Source of the DNA: Streptomyces cellulosae | Lineage (GTDB): Bacteria; Actinomycetota; Actinomycetes; Streptomycetales; Streptomycetaceae | DNA: 64,000 nt | Direction: 5' to 3' | Assembly: GCF_000721105.1 (NCBI RefSeq) | Contig: NZ_JOEV01000014.1 | Span: 1-64,000 of the forward strand | Part shown: one piece after another, positions 52,182 to 60,793 of the stretch | Layout of the letters: every line of letters starts with the position of its first letter | Position numbering within the stretch: the stretch's first letter is position 1 | The notes under the pieces: generated by a model | The model's database searches: none | The model's input: the letters and a program-made list of their open reading frames with translations, nothing else | Told to the model about the DNA's origin: nothing | Position numbers and translations under genes: made by a program

Positions 52182-53027
52182 TCACTCCTGCTCGCGGAGC
52201 TCCTCCTCGGACAGGCCCTGCCGCCAGTAGCCGACGAAGGTGATCCGGCGCCGGTCGAACTCCCGCTCCCGCACGAAGTGCCGGCGCAGCTCCTTCACGC
52301 AGCCGGACTCGCCCGCCATCCAGACGTACGGCCGCTCGGCGGGCGGGAGTTGAGCGGCGCGGATGGGGGCGAGCGCGAGCGGGGAGCCCGTGGCGTGGCT
52401 CTCCTCCCGCACCAGCCAGGTGATCTCGGCGTCCGCCGCGGTCACCAGGTCCTGCACGTCACCGGCGTGCGGCACCTCCAGCCAGACCCGGGCACGGGTG
52501 CCGGCCGGCAGCGACTCGACGATGGAGCAGGCTGCGGGTACGGCGGTCTCGTCACCCCAGACCACCACCAGGTCCGTGTCCTGAGGGGGCCGGAAGCGGA
52601 TCGCCCGGTTGTCCGCGACCGCCGGCCCGAGCAGCAGCACCTTGTCACCGGCGGCGGCCCGCGCGGCCCACGCGGAGGCCGGCCCAGCGGGAGCGTGCAG
52701 CACGAAGTCGATGTCGATCTCCTCGGTGTGCCCGTCGGGCCCGTGCCGCAGGTCCCGCAGCGTGTAGGACCGCATCACCGCCCGTACACCGTCCGGGAGT
52801 TCACGCCAGCCCTGCCACCAGCCGTCACCCAGCTCGATCGGGACACGGGGCTCGGACTGCCCGGGGTGCGGGAGGAACAGCGACAGCGACTGGTCCCGCC
52901 CGTCGGAGAAGAAGGCGCGCAGATCCTCCCCGCCGAAACTCACCCGGACCAGAGACGGCCCCAGCCGCCTCGTCCGTACGACCTGGAGGGAGAAGAAACG
53001 GAACGGAGCGGCTATGGCCGTGGTCAT
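52182..53027 (-). CDS. desF: siderophore-interacting (ferric reductase-like) protein DesF
   Basis: A 281-residue FAD-dependent siderophore-interacting protein of the ViuB/YqjH family, thought to reduce iron from imported ferrioxamine. The FAD motif is MRSYTLRDL, the nucleotide region is VVVWGDETAVPAACSIVESL, and the C-terminal YWRQGLSEEE is typical. There is no signal peptide. It begins 48 bases after desE, so the two are probably one iron-regulated transcript from the second iron box. In the S. coelicolor cluster this gene is next to desA, as here. Confidence 0.88.
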   Translation of the reverse strand: MTTAIAAPFRFFSLQVVRTRRLGPSLVRVSFGGEDLRAFFSDGRDQSLSLFLPHPGQSEPRVPIELGDGWWQGWRELPDGVRAVMRSYTLRDLRHGPDGHTEEIDIDFVLHAPAGPASAWAARAAAGDKVLLLGPAVADNRAIRFRPPQDTDLVVVWGDETAVPAACSIVESLPAGTRARVWLEVPHAGDVQDLVTAADAEITWLVREESHATGSPLALAPIRAAQLPPAERPYVWMAGESGCVKELRRHFVREREFDRRRITFVGYWRQGLSEEELREQE

Positions 53028-53075
53028 GGGGTGACTCCTGAATCGGCGTCAGGGATGCTTACCTGGGTGCGGGGT

Positions 53076-54122
53076 TCAACCGGCCTTCTTCGCGCCCTCG
53101 ATGGCCTTCGCGAGGTTCTCCACCATCGGCACGCACTTGTCGTACGACAGAATCGGCTCGGGAGAGCGCGAGATGACCTGCCCGGCCTTGACGGCCGGCA
53201 GCTTCTTCCAGGTCGCCTCGGTGATGTCGGCCGGCTGGATGGTCGCGGTCCGGTCGTCCATCATGATGATGTCGGCCGGGTACTTGTCGACGTTCTCCCA
53301 GCTCAGCGTCTCGAACCAGCCGCCGGTCGCCTTCTTCGCGGACTCCGGCGGCTCGACGAAGTTCACGCCGAGGGCCTTGAAGTACTCCAGGTCGACGGAG
53401 AGGTTGGTGCCGGAGACGTAGAACGCGGTCTCGGCGGCGGAACCCGCCAGCACCTTGATCTCGGGCCGGGCCTTGGCGGCCTTGCGCAGCCGCTCCGAGG
53501 CGGCCTCGAAACGCTTCTTGGCGTCGGTGGCCTTCGCGGCCTTCATGTCCCCGCCGAGCGACTCGGCCAGCTCCCACATGCGGGCGAGCGACTTGGTCAG
53601 CTGACGGTCGTAGACGGAGACGGCGACGCTCGGGGCCAGCTTGGCGATCTTGTCCTTCGACGCCTCGGGCACGTACCAGAGGGTGCCGGCGGCGTCGAAG
53701 GTGGTGGTGATCAGGACCTGGGGTGCGAAGGCCGCGTACTTCTCGACGTTGAACTGGTCCCACACGTTGCCGAAGACCGTCAGCTTGCTGACGTCCATGT
53801 CGCCGGCCTGGACGTCGGCCTTGCCGCTCTTCGTCGTCGTCGGGCCGAACACGCCCTTGACCTCGATGCCGTAGTCGAAGAGGGCGGCGGCGACACCGGT
53901 GAAGGCGACTATCTTCGTCGGGACCTCGTCCAGCTTCACCGTCGTACCGCGGTCGTCCTTGAAGGACCAGGGGCCGGAGGCCTTGGCGGGCGTCGTCGAG
54001 TCCGAGCCGCCGCTCTCCGAGTCGCTGTCGCCGCACGCGGCCAGGAAGGCGCCGAGGCCGAGCGCACCGCCGGTGGCGAGCAGGCCGCGACGGGAGAGGT
54101 GGGCGGTTCTGGCGTTCGGCAT
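53076..54122 (-). CDS. desE: ferrioxamine-binding lipoprotein DesE
   Basis: A 348-residue ABC-type ferric siderophore-binding protein. The signal peptide has twin arginines (LSRRGLLATGG) and a lipobox LAACG with Cys30, indicating a Tat lipoprotein. The mature domain begins WSFKDDRGTTVKLDEVPTKI and belongs to the FecB/TroA fold. It captures ferrioxamine for an importer encoded elsewhere. The ATG at 54122 is chosen because it places the signal correctly, although its ribosome site is weak. An iron box lies 69 bases upstream. Confidence 0.92.
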   Translation of the reverse strand: MPNARTAHLSRRGLLATGGALGLGAFLAACGDSDSESGGSDSTTPAKASGPWSFKDDRGTTVKLDEVPTKIVAFTGVAAALFDYGIEVKGVFGPTTTKSGKADVQAGDMDVSKLTVFGNVWDQFNVEKYAAFAPQVLITTTFDAAGTLWYVPEASKDKIAKLAPSVAVSVYDRQLTKSLARMWELAESLGGDMKAAKATDAKKRFEAASERLRKAAKARPEIKVLAGSAAETAFYVSGTNLSVDLEYFKALGVNFVEPPESAKKATGGWFETLSWENVDKYPADIIMMDDRTATIQPADITEATWKKLPAVKAGQVISRSPEPILSYDKCVPMVENLAKAIEGAKKAG

Positions 54123-54190
54123 GGAGGGGTCTGCTTTCGTGCGTACGGGGGCAACTGGGTGCACGCCAACGGTGGGTGGCGGAATCAGGC

Positions 54191-54209
54191 TTAGGTTAGC
54201 CTAACCTTC
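54191..54209. promoter_or_regulatory. iron box between desE and the GT2 gene
   Basis: TTAGGTTAGCCTAACCTTC keeps 17 of 19 bases of the desA iron box. It is 69 bases before desE and 79 before the oppositely oriented glycosyltransferase. Confidence 0.9.
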
Positions 54210-54287
54210 TATTTTGTCCAGAGGGCACCCGGTAGCTGTTCCCGATACGCGGGGAGCGATGCCCGGTACCCCGGTAAAGTCCGTGAA

Positions 54288-56216
54288 ATGCCGAGAACCA
54301 AGGTCAGCGTCATCGTCCCCGTCTACAACACCGGGAAGTACGTCGACGAGTGCGCGCCGTCGCTGCTGGGGCAGAGTCTGCCGGCCGACGAGTACGAGGT
54401 GATCTACGTCGACGACGGGTCGACGGACGACACGCCGGCCCGGCTGGAGAAGATCGCGGCCGCGCATCCGAACGTCCAGGTGCACACCATGGCGAACTCG
54501 GGATGGCCGGGTGCGCCGCGCAATCTCGGTATGCGGCACGCCAAAGGCGAGTACATCCAGTTCGTCGACCACGACGACACGCTCGGGTCCGAGGCCCTGG
54601 AGCGGTTGTACGAGCATGCGAAGCGCAACGACGCCGACGTGGTCGTCGGCAAGATGTCCACCAACATGGCCCGGCCCCGGCGGCTGTTCCGGCACACGGT
54701 GGACGCCTGCACGATCGAGAACGACGAGCTGATGCAGAGCCTGTCGCCGCACAAGATGTTCCGGCGGGCGTTCGTCGAGGAACACGGGCTGCGGTTCCCC
54801 GAGGGGCCGTGGATCATGGAGGACCTGGCCTTCGTCGGCGCCGCCTACCTGAAGGCCGAACGGATCTCGATCCTCGCCGACTACCCCTGCTACTACTGGA
54901 TGAAGCGGGACGACGGCGGCAACAACACCCGGCACCGGTTCAACCCGCGGCACGGGTTCTGGCCCAACCTGCGCACCATCGTCCGCCAGATCAAGGACGG
55001 CACTGCCCCTTCCGACGACATCGACGCGCTGCAGAACCGGCTGCTGCACCGCCTCTACCACGTGGAGATCCTGTCCCGGACCCGTGAGCCCGAGATCCTG
55101 CGCGAGGACCCGGCCGAACAGCGGCAGCGGTTCGAGGCGGCCCGGGAGGTGGCGCTGGAGGAGTTCCCGGCGGCCGTGCGGGAGGGACTGCCCGCGGTGT
55201 CACGGCTGCGGGCCGAACTGCTGGAACGCGGCGACTTCGAAGGGGCGGTGGCGCTCGCGGAGCGCGTCCGTGACGTGACGGCACGCGGTCTGGTCGGCGA
55301 ACCGCGGTGGGAGGACGGCTGCCTGGTCGCCGACGTCACTCTGGACCTGCTGCGCGGGGACGGCGAACCGCTGGTCCTCGTCGAGCGGGACGGGACGTGG
55401 TGGCTGGACCCGGAGCTGCTGGACGGCGTGCCGGGGACGGAGGACGGCTGGGAGGTCCCCGATCCGTTCCGTCGGGCGTCCGCGGAGCTTGTGGTGAAGG
55501 ACCGGGACCGGGAGGACTGGTGGTACCCGGAGGGCGACCCGGAGGTGCGGCTGCAGCCGCTCGGGGAGGGGCGGTCGCGGCTCGTCGTGTCCGGGCGCCT
55601 GCGTCTCGACCCGGAGCGGCTGGCGGGCGGCCGGCCGCTGAAGCGCGGGGTCCACGACGTCTGGGCGCACATCATGCTGCTGGGCGTCGACCGGATGGTC
55701 CGGGTGACGGGCGACGGCACGCAGGGCGGCCCGGCCGCGGGTCCGGCGCTGACCGGCGGGCGGCTCGCACTCTCGTACTGGACCAAAGGCAAGGGCCAAC
55801 TCGCTCTCGACCTGGACGAGCGCCTGCGAAGGATCGGGCCCGACACGGACGGTGTCGTCTCCGCGAACACCGCGCGTGCCCGGCGCTCGCTCGGGCTGCC
55901 GTACATGGCCGTCGCGCCGGGCGCGCCGCTTCCCGTCGAGGTCACCGTGTCCACCCTGACGGTCGAGGCGAAGCTCGCCCCCGGAGCCGACGGAACGGCA
56001 CGACTGCGCCTCCCCACCCGCCTCAAGCTTCCGGCCGGACGCCACCCGGTCACCTTCCCGAAGGCGGACACCCCGGTCGCGTACGCCGTGGTCCGTGACG
56101 GCTCCCTGCTGCGTCTGGAGGGCCCGGCGTACCAGGCCGGCACCCGGCGGAGGCTCCTGGACGCGGTCGCCGACAACCGTCAGATCCGGCGGCTCCGGGG
56201 GCGGTTGGGCCGGTAG
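54288..56216 (+). CDS. GT2 glycosyltransferase with large C-terminal extension
   Basis: A 642-residue protein. Residues 5-230 are a family 2 glycosyltransferase (KVSVIVPVYNTGKYVDECAP, YVDDGSTDDTP, FVDHDDT with the metal-binding Asp cluster, and WIMEDLAF). The remaining about 390 residues are beta-rich and of the type attached to enzymes of teichoic-acid-like polymer synthesis; repeated LVVDVT- and RLVVSGRLRL-type strands are visible. No membrane helix is obvious, so it may bind the membrane peripherally. The ATG at 54288 lacks a strong ribosome site. The iron box to its left may affect it. Its stop lies in an 18-base duplication. Confidence 0.82.
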   Translation: MPRTKVSVIVPVYNTGKYVDECAPSLLGQSLPADEYEVIYVDDGSTDDTPARLEKIAAAHPNVQVHTMANSGWPGAPRNLGMRHAKGEYIQFVDHDDTLGSEALERLYEHAKRNDADVVVGKMSTNMARPRRLFRHTVDACTIENDELMQSLSPHKMFRRAFVEEHGLRFPEGPWIMEDLAFVGAAYLKAERISILADYPCYYWMKRDDGGNNTRHRFNPRHGFWPNLRTIVRQIKDGTAPSDDIDALQNRLLHRLYHVEILSRTREPEILREDPAEQRQRFEAAREVALEEFPAAVREGLPAVSRLRAELLERGDFEGAVALAERVRDVTARGLVGEPRWEDGCLVADVTLDLLRGDGEPLVLVERDGTWWLDPELLDGVPGTEDGWEVPDPFRRASAELVVKDRDREDWWYPEGDPEVRLQPLGEGRSRLVVSGRLRLDPERLAGGRPLKRGVHDVWAHIMLLGVDRMVRVTGDGTQGGPAAGPALTGGRLALSYWTKGKGQLALDLDERLRRIGPDTDGVVSANTARARRSLGLPYMAVAPGAPLPVEVTVSTLTVEAKLAPGADGTARLRLPTRLKLPAGRHPVTFPKADTPVAYAVVRDGSLLRLEGPAYQAGTRRRLLDAVADNRQIRRLRGRLGR

Positions 56217-56238
56217 GGCCGGTTGGGCCGGTAGGGCC
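56203..56238 (+). repeat. 18-base tandem duplication across a stop codon
   Basis: GGTTGGGCC GGTAGGGCC is present twice in tandem. The TAG of the glycosyltransferase is inside the first copy and is duplicated in the second. Looser repeats of CCGACTCCCG and CGCCGGCCCGCTCC follow to about 56400. Confidence 0.9.
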
Positions 56239-56424
56239 GGCCGGCAGGCAACGCTCGGCGGCCGACTCCCGGCAGTCGTCGGCCCGCTCCCTCCTGGGCT
56301 GACGGCGGCCGACTCCCGCCGTTCGCCGGCCCGCTCCGCCCCCGACGAACGGCGGCCCGCTCCCGACATTCGCCGGCCCGCTCCGCCCTGGCGGACGCGG
56401 GTCGACGCGAGCCGACCGCCGCAA

Positions 56425-57585
56425 TCAGCCCGCCAGCCCCAACTCCCGCGCGATCAGCATCCGCTGGACCTCGCTGGTGCCCTCGCCGATCTCCAGGATC
56501 TTGGAGTCGCGCCACATACGGGCGACCGGGTACTCGTTCATGAAGCCGTAGCCGCCGTGGATCTGGGTGGCGTCGCGGGCGTTGTCCACGGCGATCGTGG
56601 AGGAGTACAGCTTGGCGAGGGCCGCCTCCTTCTTGAAGGGGTCGCCCAGGACGAGACGGGAGGCCGCGTCGCGCCAGGCGAGGCGGGCGGTGTGGGCCTT
56701 CATGTCCATGTCGGCGATCTTGAACTGGATGGCCTGGTTGGCGCCGATGGGGCGTCCGAACGCCTCGCGTTCCTTCGCGTACTTCACCGACTCGTCCACA
56801 CAGCCCTGCGCCAGCCCGGTGGCTAGGGCGGCGATGGCGATCCGGCCCTCGTCCAGGATGCGCAGGAACTGGGCGTACCCGCGGCCCTGTTCGCCGAGCA
56901 GGTTCGCGGCCGGGACACGGACGTCGGAGAAGGACAGCTCACGGGTGTCCGAGGCGTTCCAGCCGACCTTGGAGTAGGGGGCGGCGACCGTGAAGCCGGG
57001 AGTGCCCGACGGCACGATGATCGCGGAGATCAGCGGCCTGCCGTCCGCCTTGCGGCCCGTCACCGCGGTGACCGTGACCAGGCCCGTGATGTCCGTGCCC
57101 GAGTTGGTGATGAAGCACTTGGAGCCGTTGATCACCCATTCGTCCGTCTCCGGGTCGAGGCGGGCCGTCGTCCGGGTGGCGCCCGCGTCCGAGCCGCCGC
57201 CGGGCTCGGTCAGCCCGAACGCCCCGAGGGTCTCACCGGAGCACAGCCGGGGCAGCCACTGCCGCTTCTGCTCCTCGGTGCCGAACAGGTGGATCGGCAT
57301 CGCGCCCAGTGAGACGCCCGCCTCCAGGGTGATGGCGACCGACGAGTCGACCCGCGCCAGTTCCTCCAGCGCGATGCCGAGGGCCAGGTAGTCGCCGCCC
57401 ATGCCGCCGTACTCCTCCGGGAACGGCAGCCCGAACAGCCCCATGCGGCCCATCTCGCGGACGATCTCGTACGGGAACTCGTGCCGCTCGTAGAAGTCGC
57501 CGATCTTGGGCGCCACGACGTCGTGTGCGAACTCCTCGACCGTCCGGCGGAGTTCTTCCAGTTCGGGGGAGAGACGGTGGTCCAT
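56425..57585 (-). CDS. acdH: acyl-CoA dehydrogenase (isovaleryl-CoA type)
   Basis: A 386-residue flavoprotein dehydrogenase. Signature segments are FGLTEPGGGSDAGATRTTA and QIHGGYGFMNEYPVARMWRD. A catalytic-type Glu is present in IGEGTSEVQR, the position used by short- and medium-chain enzymes, and isovaleryl-CoA enzymes more often have Ala there. The ATG at 57585 is preceded by the HMG-CoA lyase stop only six bases away, so it is the last gene of the leucine/isovalerate operon. Its place with the carboxylase and HMG-CoA lyase suggests oxidation of isovaleryl-CoA, but short branched-chain substrates in general fit. Confidence 0.88.
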   Translation of the reverse strand: MDHRLSPELEELRRTVEEFAHDVVAPKIGDFYERHEFPYEIVREMGRMGLFGLPFPEEYGGMGGDYLALGIALEELARVDSSVAITLEAGVSLGAMPIHLFGTEEQKRQWLPRLCSGETLGAFGLTEPGGGSDAGATRTTARLDPETDEWVINGSKCFITNSGTDITGLVTVTAVTGRKADGRPLISAIIVPSGTPGFTVAAPYSKVGWNASDTRELSFSDVRVPAANLLGEQGRGYAQFLRILDEGRIAIAALATGLAQGCVDESVKYAKEREAFGRPIGANQAIQFKIADMDMKAHTARLAWRDAASRLVLGDPFKKEAALAKLYSSTIAVDNARDATQIHGGYGFMNEYPVARMWRDSKILEIGEGTSEVQRMLIARELGLAG

Positions 57586-57591
57586 CGTTGT

Positions 57592-58551
57592 TCACTGCTC
57601 CTGGTGGGAGAGGGCTCGGACGGTGCGGGACGGGCTGGGCCGGCCCAGATGCGCGGCCATCCACACGCTGGTGGCGACAAGACGGCCGAGGTCGACTCCG
57701 GTGTCGACGCCGAGCCCCTGAAGCATCCACACGAGGTCCTCGGTGGCGAGGTTGCCGGTGGCGGACTTGGCGTACGGGCAGCCGCCGAGGCCGCCCGCGG
57801 AGGCGTCGACGGTGGTGACGCCGTACTGGAGCGCCGCCAGGGTGTTGGCGAGCGCCTGACCGTAGGTGTCGTGGAAGTGCACGCCCAACACCTCGGTGGG
57901 GACCCGCGCTTCGGTGAGCGCGGTGAGGAGGGCGAGGACATGGCCGGGCGTGGCCACCCCGATCGTGTCGCCGAGGCTGAGCTCGTCGCAGCCCATGTCG
58001 AGCAGGGCCCGGCAGACCCGGGCGACCTGCGGGATGGGCACCGGACCCTCCCACGGGTCGCCGAAGCACATGGAGAGATAGCCGCGGACATGGACCCCCT
58101 CCGCCTTCGCGCGGGCCACCACCGGTTCGAACATCGCCAGCGCCTCGTCCACGGTGCGGTTGAGGTTGGCCTTGGCGAAGGACTCGGTGGCGCTGGCGAA
58201 CACGGCGACCCGGCGGGCGCCGAAGACCAGGGCCCGGTCCAGTCCGCGTTCGTTCGGGACGAGGACCGGCAGGTCGACGGGGAGGTCGTCGATCAGCGGG
58301 AACAGCTGCTCGGCGTCGGAGAGTTGGGGCACCCACTTGGGGTGCACGAAGCTGGTCGCCTCGATCGTCGTCAGACCGGCTTCGGCGAGGCGGCGGATGA
58401 ACGCCGCCTTGATCTCCGTCGGGACGGTCGTCTTCTCGTTCTGCAGGCCGTCGCGGGCGCCCACCTCGTGGATCCGGACACGGGCGGGCAGGGCCGGGGC
58501 CGGAGCCGGAGCCGGTACGACCATGGGGAGGCCCAGTTCGGGAGTGCTCAT
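57592..58551 (-). CDS. hydroxymethylglutaryl-CoA lyase
   Basis: A 319-residue TIM-barrel lyase that splits HMG-CoA to acetoacetate and acetyl-CoA, the last step of leucine breakdown. VRIHEVGARDGLQNE carries the metal and catalytic residues, GVHFHDTYGQALAN the His metal ligands, and GGLGGCPYA the catalytic Cys loop. The N-terminus has a Pro/Ala-rich extension of about 20 residues. The ATG at 58551 overlaps the stop of the biotin carboxylase gene (ATGA). Isopropylmalate synthase-like alternatives are excluded by the DGLQNE and Cys loop motifs. Confidence 0.92.
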   Translation of the reverse strand: MSTPELGLPMVVPAPAPAPALPARVRIHEVGARDGLQNEKTTVPTEIKAAFIRRLAEAGLTTIEATSFVHPKWVPQLSDAEQLFPLIDDLPVDLPVLVPNERGLDRALVFGARRVAVFASATESFAKANLNRTVDEALAMFEPVVARAKAEGVHVRGYLSMCFGDPWEGPVPIPQVARVCRALLDMGCDELSLGDTIGVATPGHVLALLTALTEARVPTEVLGVHFHDTYGQALANTLAALQYGVTTVDASAGGLGGCPYAKSATGNLATEDLVWMLQGLGVDTGVDLGRLVATSVWMAAHLGRPSPSRTVRALSHQEQ

Positions 58552-60779
58552 GCCGTCTTCTCCTTGCCGGGGACGATCTGCGCGGGGGCGGTCTGGGAGG
58601 TGGCGGTCTGCACGGAGGTGGTCTGCGCGGGGGTGGTCTCGGAGGTGGCGGTCTCCGGTAGTGCGGTCCCCGAGGCGGGGGTCTCCGACGCGACACTCTC
58701 TGACGCGGCTGTCTCCGACGCGGCACTCTCTGACGCGGCTGTCTCCGACACGGCGGTCTCCGCGGGCGCGATGACCGCCAGCACCTGGTCCATGGCGACC
58801 GTCGCCCCCGGTACGACGTCCAGTTCGGCGACCGTGCCGGCGTGCGGGGCGGAGATGACGTGCTCCATCTTCATCGCCTCGACGACCAGCAGGCTCTGGC
58901 CCGCGGTCACCTCGTCGCCGACGGCGACCTTCACGACGGTGACCGTGCCGGGCATCGGTGCGGTGAGCGAGTCGGCGCCCGCGTGGGCCGCGCCCGTGAG
59001 GGACGCGGCGACCGGGTCGTGGTCGCGCACCTGCCAGGCGTCGCCGTCGCGGCCCAGCCAGGTGCCTCCCGGCAGGGCGGCGAAGGTGTGGGCGATGCCG
59101 TCGAGGTGGAGGGTGAACCGGGACCGGGAGTCGCCGTCCGGTCCCGGAGGCGGCCCTGCGTGTGCCCGGAGCGGTGGCCGCGCGCCGTCGGCGAGTACCT
59201 CGGCCCCGCCGTCCGCCGTGCCGCGCACACGGATCGTGCGGGGCTCGTGCCCTGCCACTTGGAGGTGGTGAGCCGTCCAGGCCCGCTCGCCGCCCAGGCG
59301 CCAGCCATCGGCGACGGAGAACGGGTCCACCCAGCCGGGCCCCGCCGCGCCGAGGGCGGCCTGGCGCAACAGCGCTGCCGCCGCGTAGACCTCCTGCGGG
59401 ACCTCGGCCGGTACCAGCCCCTCGACCTCCCGCTCCACCAGCCCCGTGTCCAACTCGCCCGCCACGACCGCCGGATGGGCGAGCAGCCGCCGCAGGAACC
59501 CGGCGTTCGTCTGCACGCCCAGCGTGACCGTCTCCGCCAGGGCGGCCCGGAGTTTCCTGAGCGCGGTGGCCCGGTCCGGCCCGTATGCGATCACCTTGGA
59601 CAGCATCGGGTCGTACAGGCTGCCGACCTCGGTGCCCTCGCTGAGCCCGGAGTCGGTGCGGACGCCGTCGCCCTGGGGTTCGTGGAGTTTCAGGACCGTG
59701 CCGCCGGAGGGGAGGAACCCGCGCGCGCCCTCTTTGACCGACACCGTCTCGGCGCAGACGCGGGCCTCGATCGCGTGGCCGGTGAGGGCGATGTCGTCCT
59801 GTCCGAAGGGCAGCGGTTCGCCGGCCGCCACCCGCAGCTGCCACTCCACCAGGTCCAGGCCGGTGACCAGTTCCGTGACCGGGTGCTCCACCTGGAGGCG
59901 GGTGTTCATCTCCATGAAGTAGTACGACGACGGGTCCTTGCCGGGGACGATGAACTCCACCGTGCCCGCGCCCCGGTAGCCGCAGGAACGGGCCGCCTGG
60001 ACGGCCGCCTCGCCCATCGCTGCCCGGGTCCTGTCGTCCAGGAGGACGGAGGGCGCCTCCTCGATGAGCTTCTGGTGACGGCGCTGGAGGGAGCACTCGC
60101 GTTCGCCCAGGTGGACCACCCGGCCGTGGCCGTCGGCCAGGACCTGGATCTCGATGTGCCGGGGCCGGTCGACCCACCGTTCGACGAGCAGGGTGTCGTC
60201 CCCGAAGGAGGCGCGGGCCTCCCGGCGCGCGGCGGCGATCTCGTCGGCGAGCAGGGCCGCCTCGCGCACCAGCCGCATGCCCTTGCCGCCCCCGCCCGCG
60301 GACGGCTTCAGCAGCACCGGCATGCCGATCTCCCGGGCGGAGTCGGCGAGTTGGGCGTCGCTGAGCCCGCTGCCGGTGGACCCGGGGACCACCGGCACCC
60401 CGGCCGCCCGTACCGTCTCCTTGGCGCGGATCTTGTCGCCCATGAGCGCGATGGCGTCCGCGGGCGGCCCGATGAAGACCAGCCCGGCGTCGGCGCACGC
60501 GCGCGCGAAGCCGGCGTTCTCCGCCAGGAAGCCGTACCCGGGGTGGACGGCCTGGGCGCCGGTGCGGGCCGCCGCCTCCAGGAGCCGCTCGACCGACAGA
60601 TAGCTCTCGGCGGCGGGCGCCGGGCCGAGCCGTACGGCGGTGTCGGCCTCCCGGACGTGCCGGGCGTCGGCGTCCGCGTCGGAGAAGACGGCCACCGAGC
60701 GCACCCCCAGCGAGCGCAGCGTACGGATCACGCGGACGGCGATCTCGCCCCGGTTGGCCACAAGCACTGTGTCGAACAT
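58548..60779 (-). CDS. acyl-CoA carboxylase alpha subunit (biotin carboxylase + BCCP)
   Basis: A 743-residue biotin-dependent carboxylase alpha chain, probably for 3-methylcrotonyl-CoA. Residues about 1-450 are the biotin carboxylase (FDTVLVANRGEIAVRVIRTL, then SAGGGGKGMRLV, then EMNTRLQVEHPVTE). The C-terminal BCCP domain ends with VVEAMKMEHVISAPHAGTVA, whose Lys carries biotin. After the BCCP comes an unusual tail of about 70 residues of SETAAS-type repeats. The ATG at 60779 follows AGGGA by ten bases; a GTG at 60797 overlapping the previous stop is the alternative. It works with the carboxyltransferase at 60794. Confidence 0.9.
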   Translation of the reverse strand: MFDTVLVANRGEIAVRVIRTLRSLGVRSVAVFSDADADARHVREADTAVRLGPAPAAESYLSVERLLEAAARTGAQAVHPGYGFLAENAGFARACADAGLVFIGPPADAIALMGDKIRAKETVRAAGVPVVPGSTGSGLSDAQLADSAREIGMPVLLKPSAGGGGKGMRLVREAALLADEIAAARREARASFGDDTLLVERWVDRPRHIEIQVLADGHGRVVHLGERECSLQRRHQKLIEEAPSVLLDDRTRAAMGEAAVQAARSCGYRGAGTVEFIVPGKDPSSYYFMEMNTRLQVEHPVTELVTGLDLVEWQLRVAAGEPLPFGQDDIALTGHAIEARVCAETVSVKEGARGFLPSGGTVLKLHEPQGDGVRTDSGLSEGTEVGSLYDPMLSKVIAYGPDRATALRKLRAALAETVTLGVQTNAGFLRRLLAHPAVVAGELDTGLVEREVEGLVPAEVPQEVYAAAALLRQAALGAAGPGWVDPFSVADGWRLGGERAWTAHHLQVAGHEPRTIRVRGTADGGAEVLADGARPPLRAHAGPPPGPDGDSRSRFTLHLDGIAHTFAALPGGTWLGRDGDAWQVRDHDPVAASLTGAAHAGADSLTAPMPGTVTVVKVAVGDEVTAGQSLLVVEAMKMEHVISAPHAGTVAELDVVPGATVAMDQVLAVIAPAETAVSETAASESAASETAASESVASETPASGTALPETATSETTPAQTTSVQTATSQTAPAQIVPGKEKTA

Positions 60780-60793
60780 CGTCGTCAGGTCCC

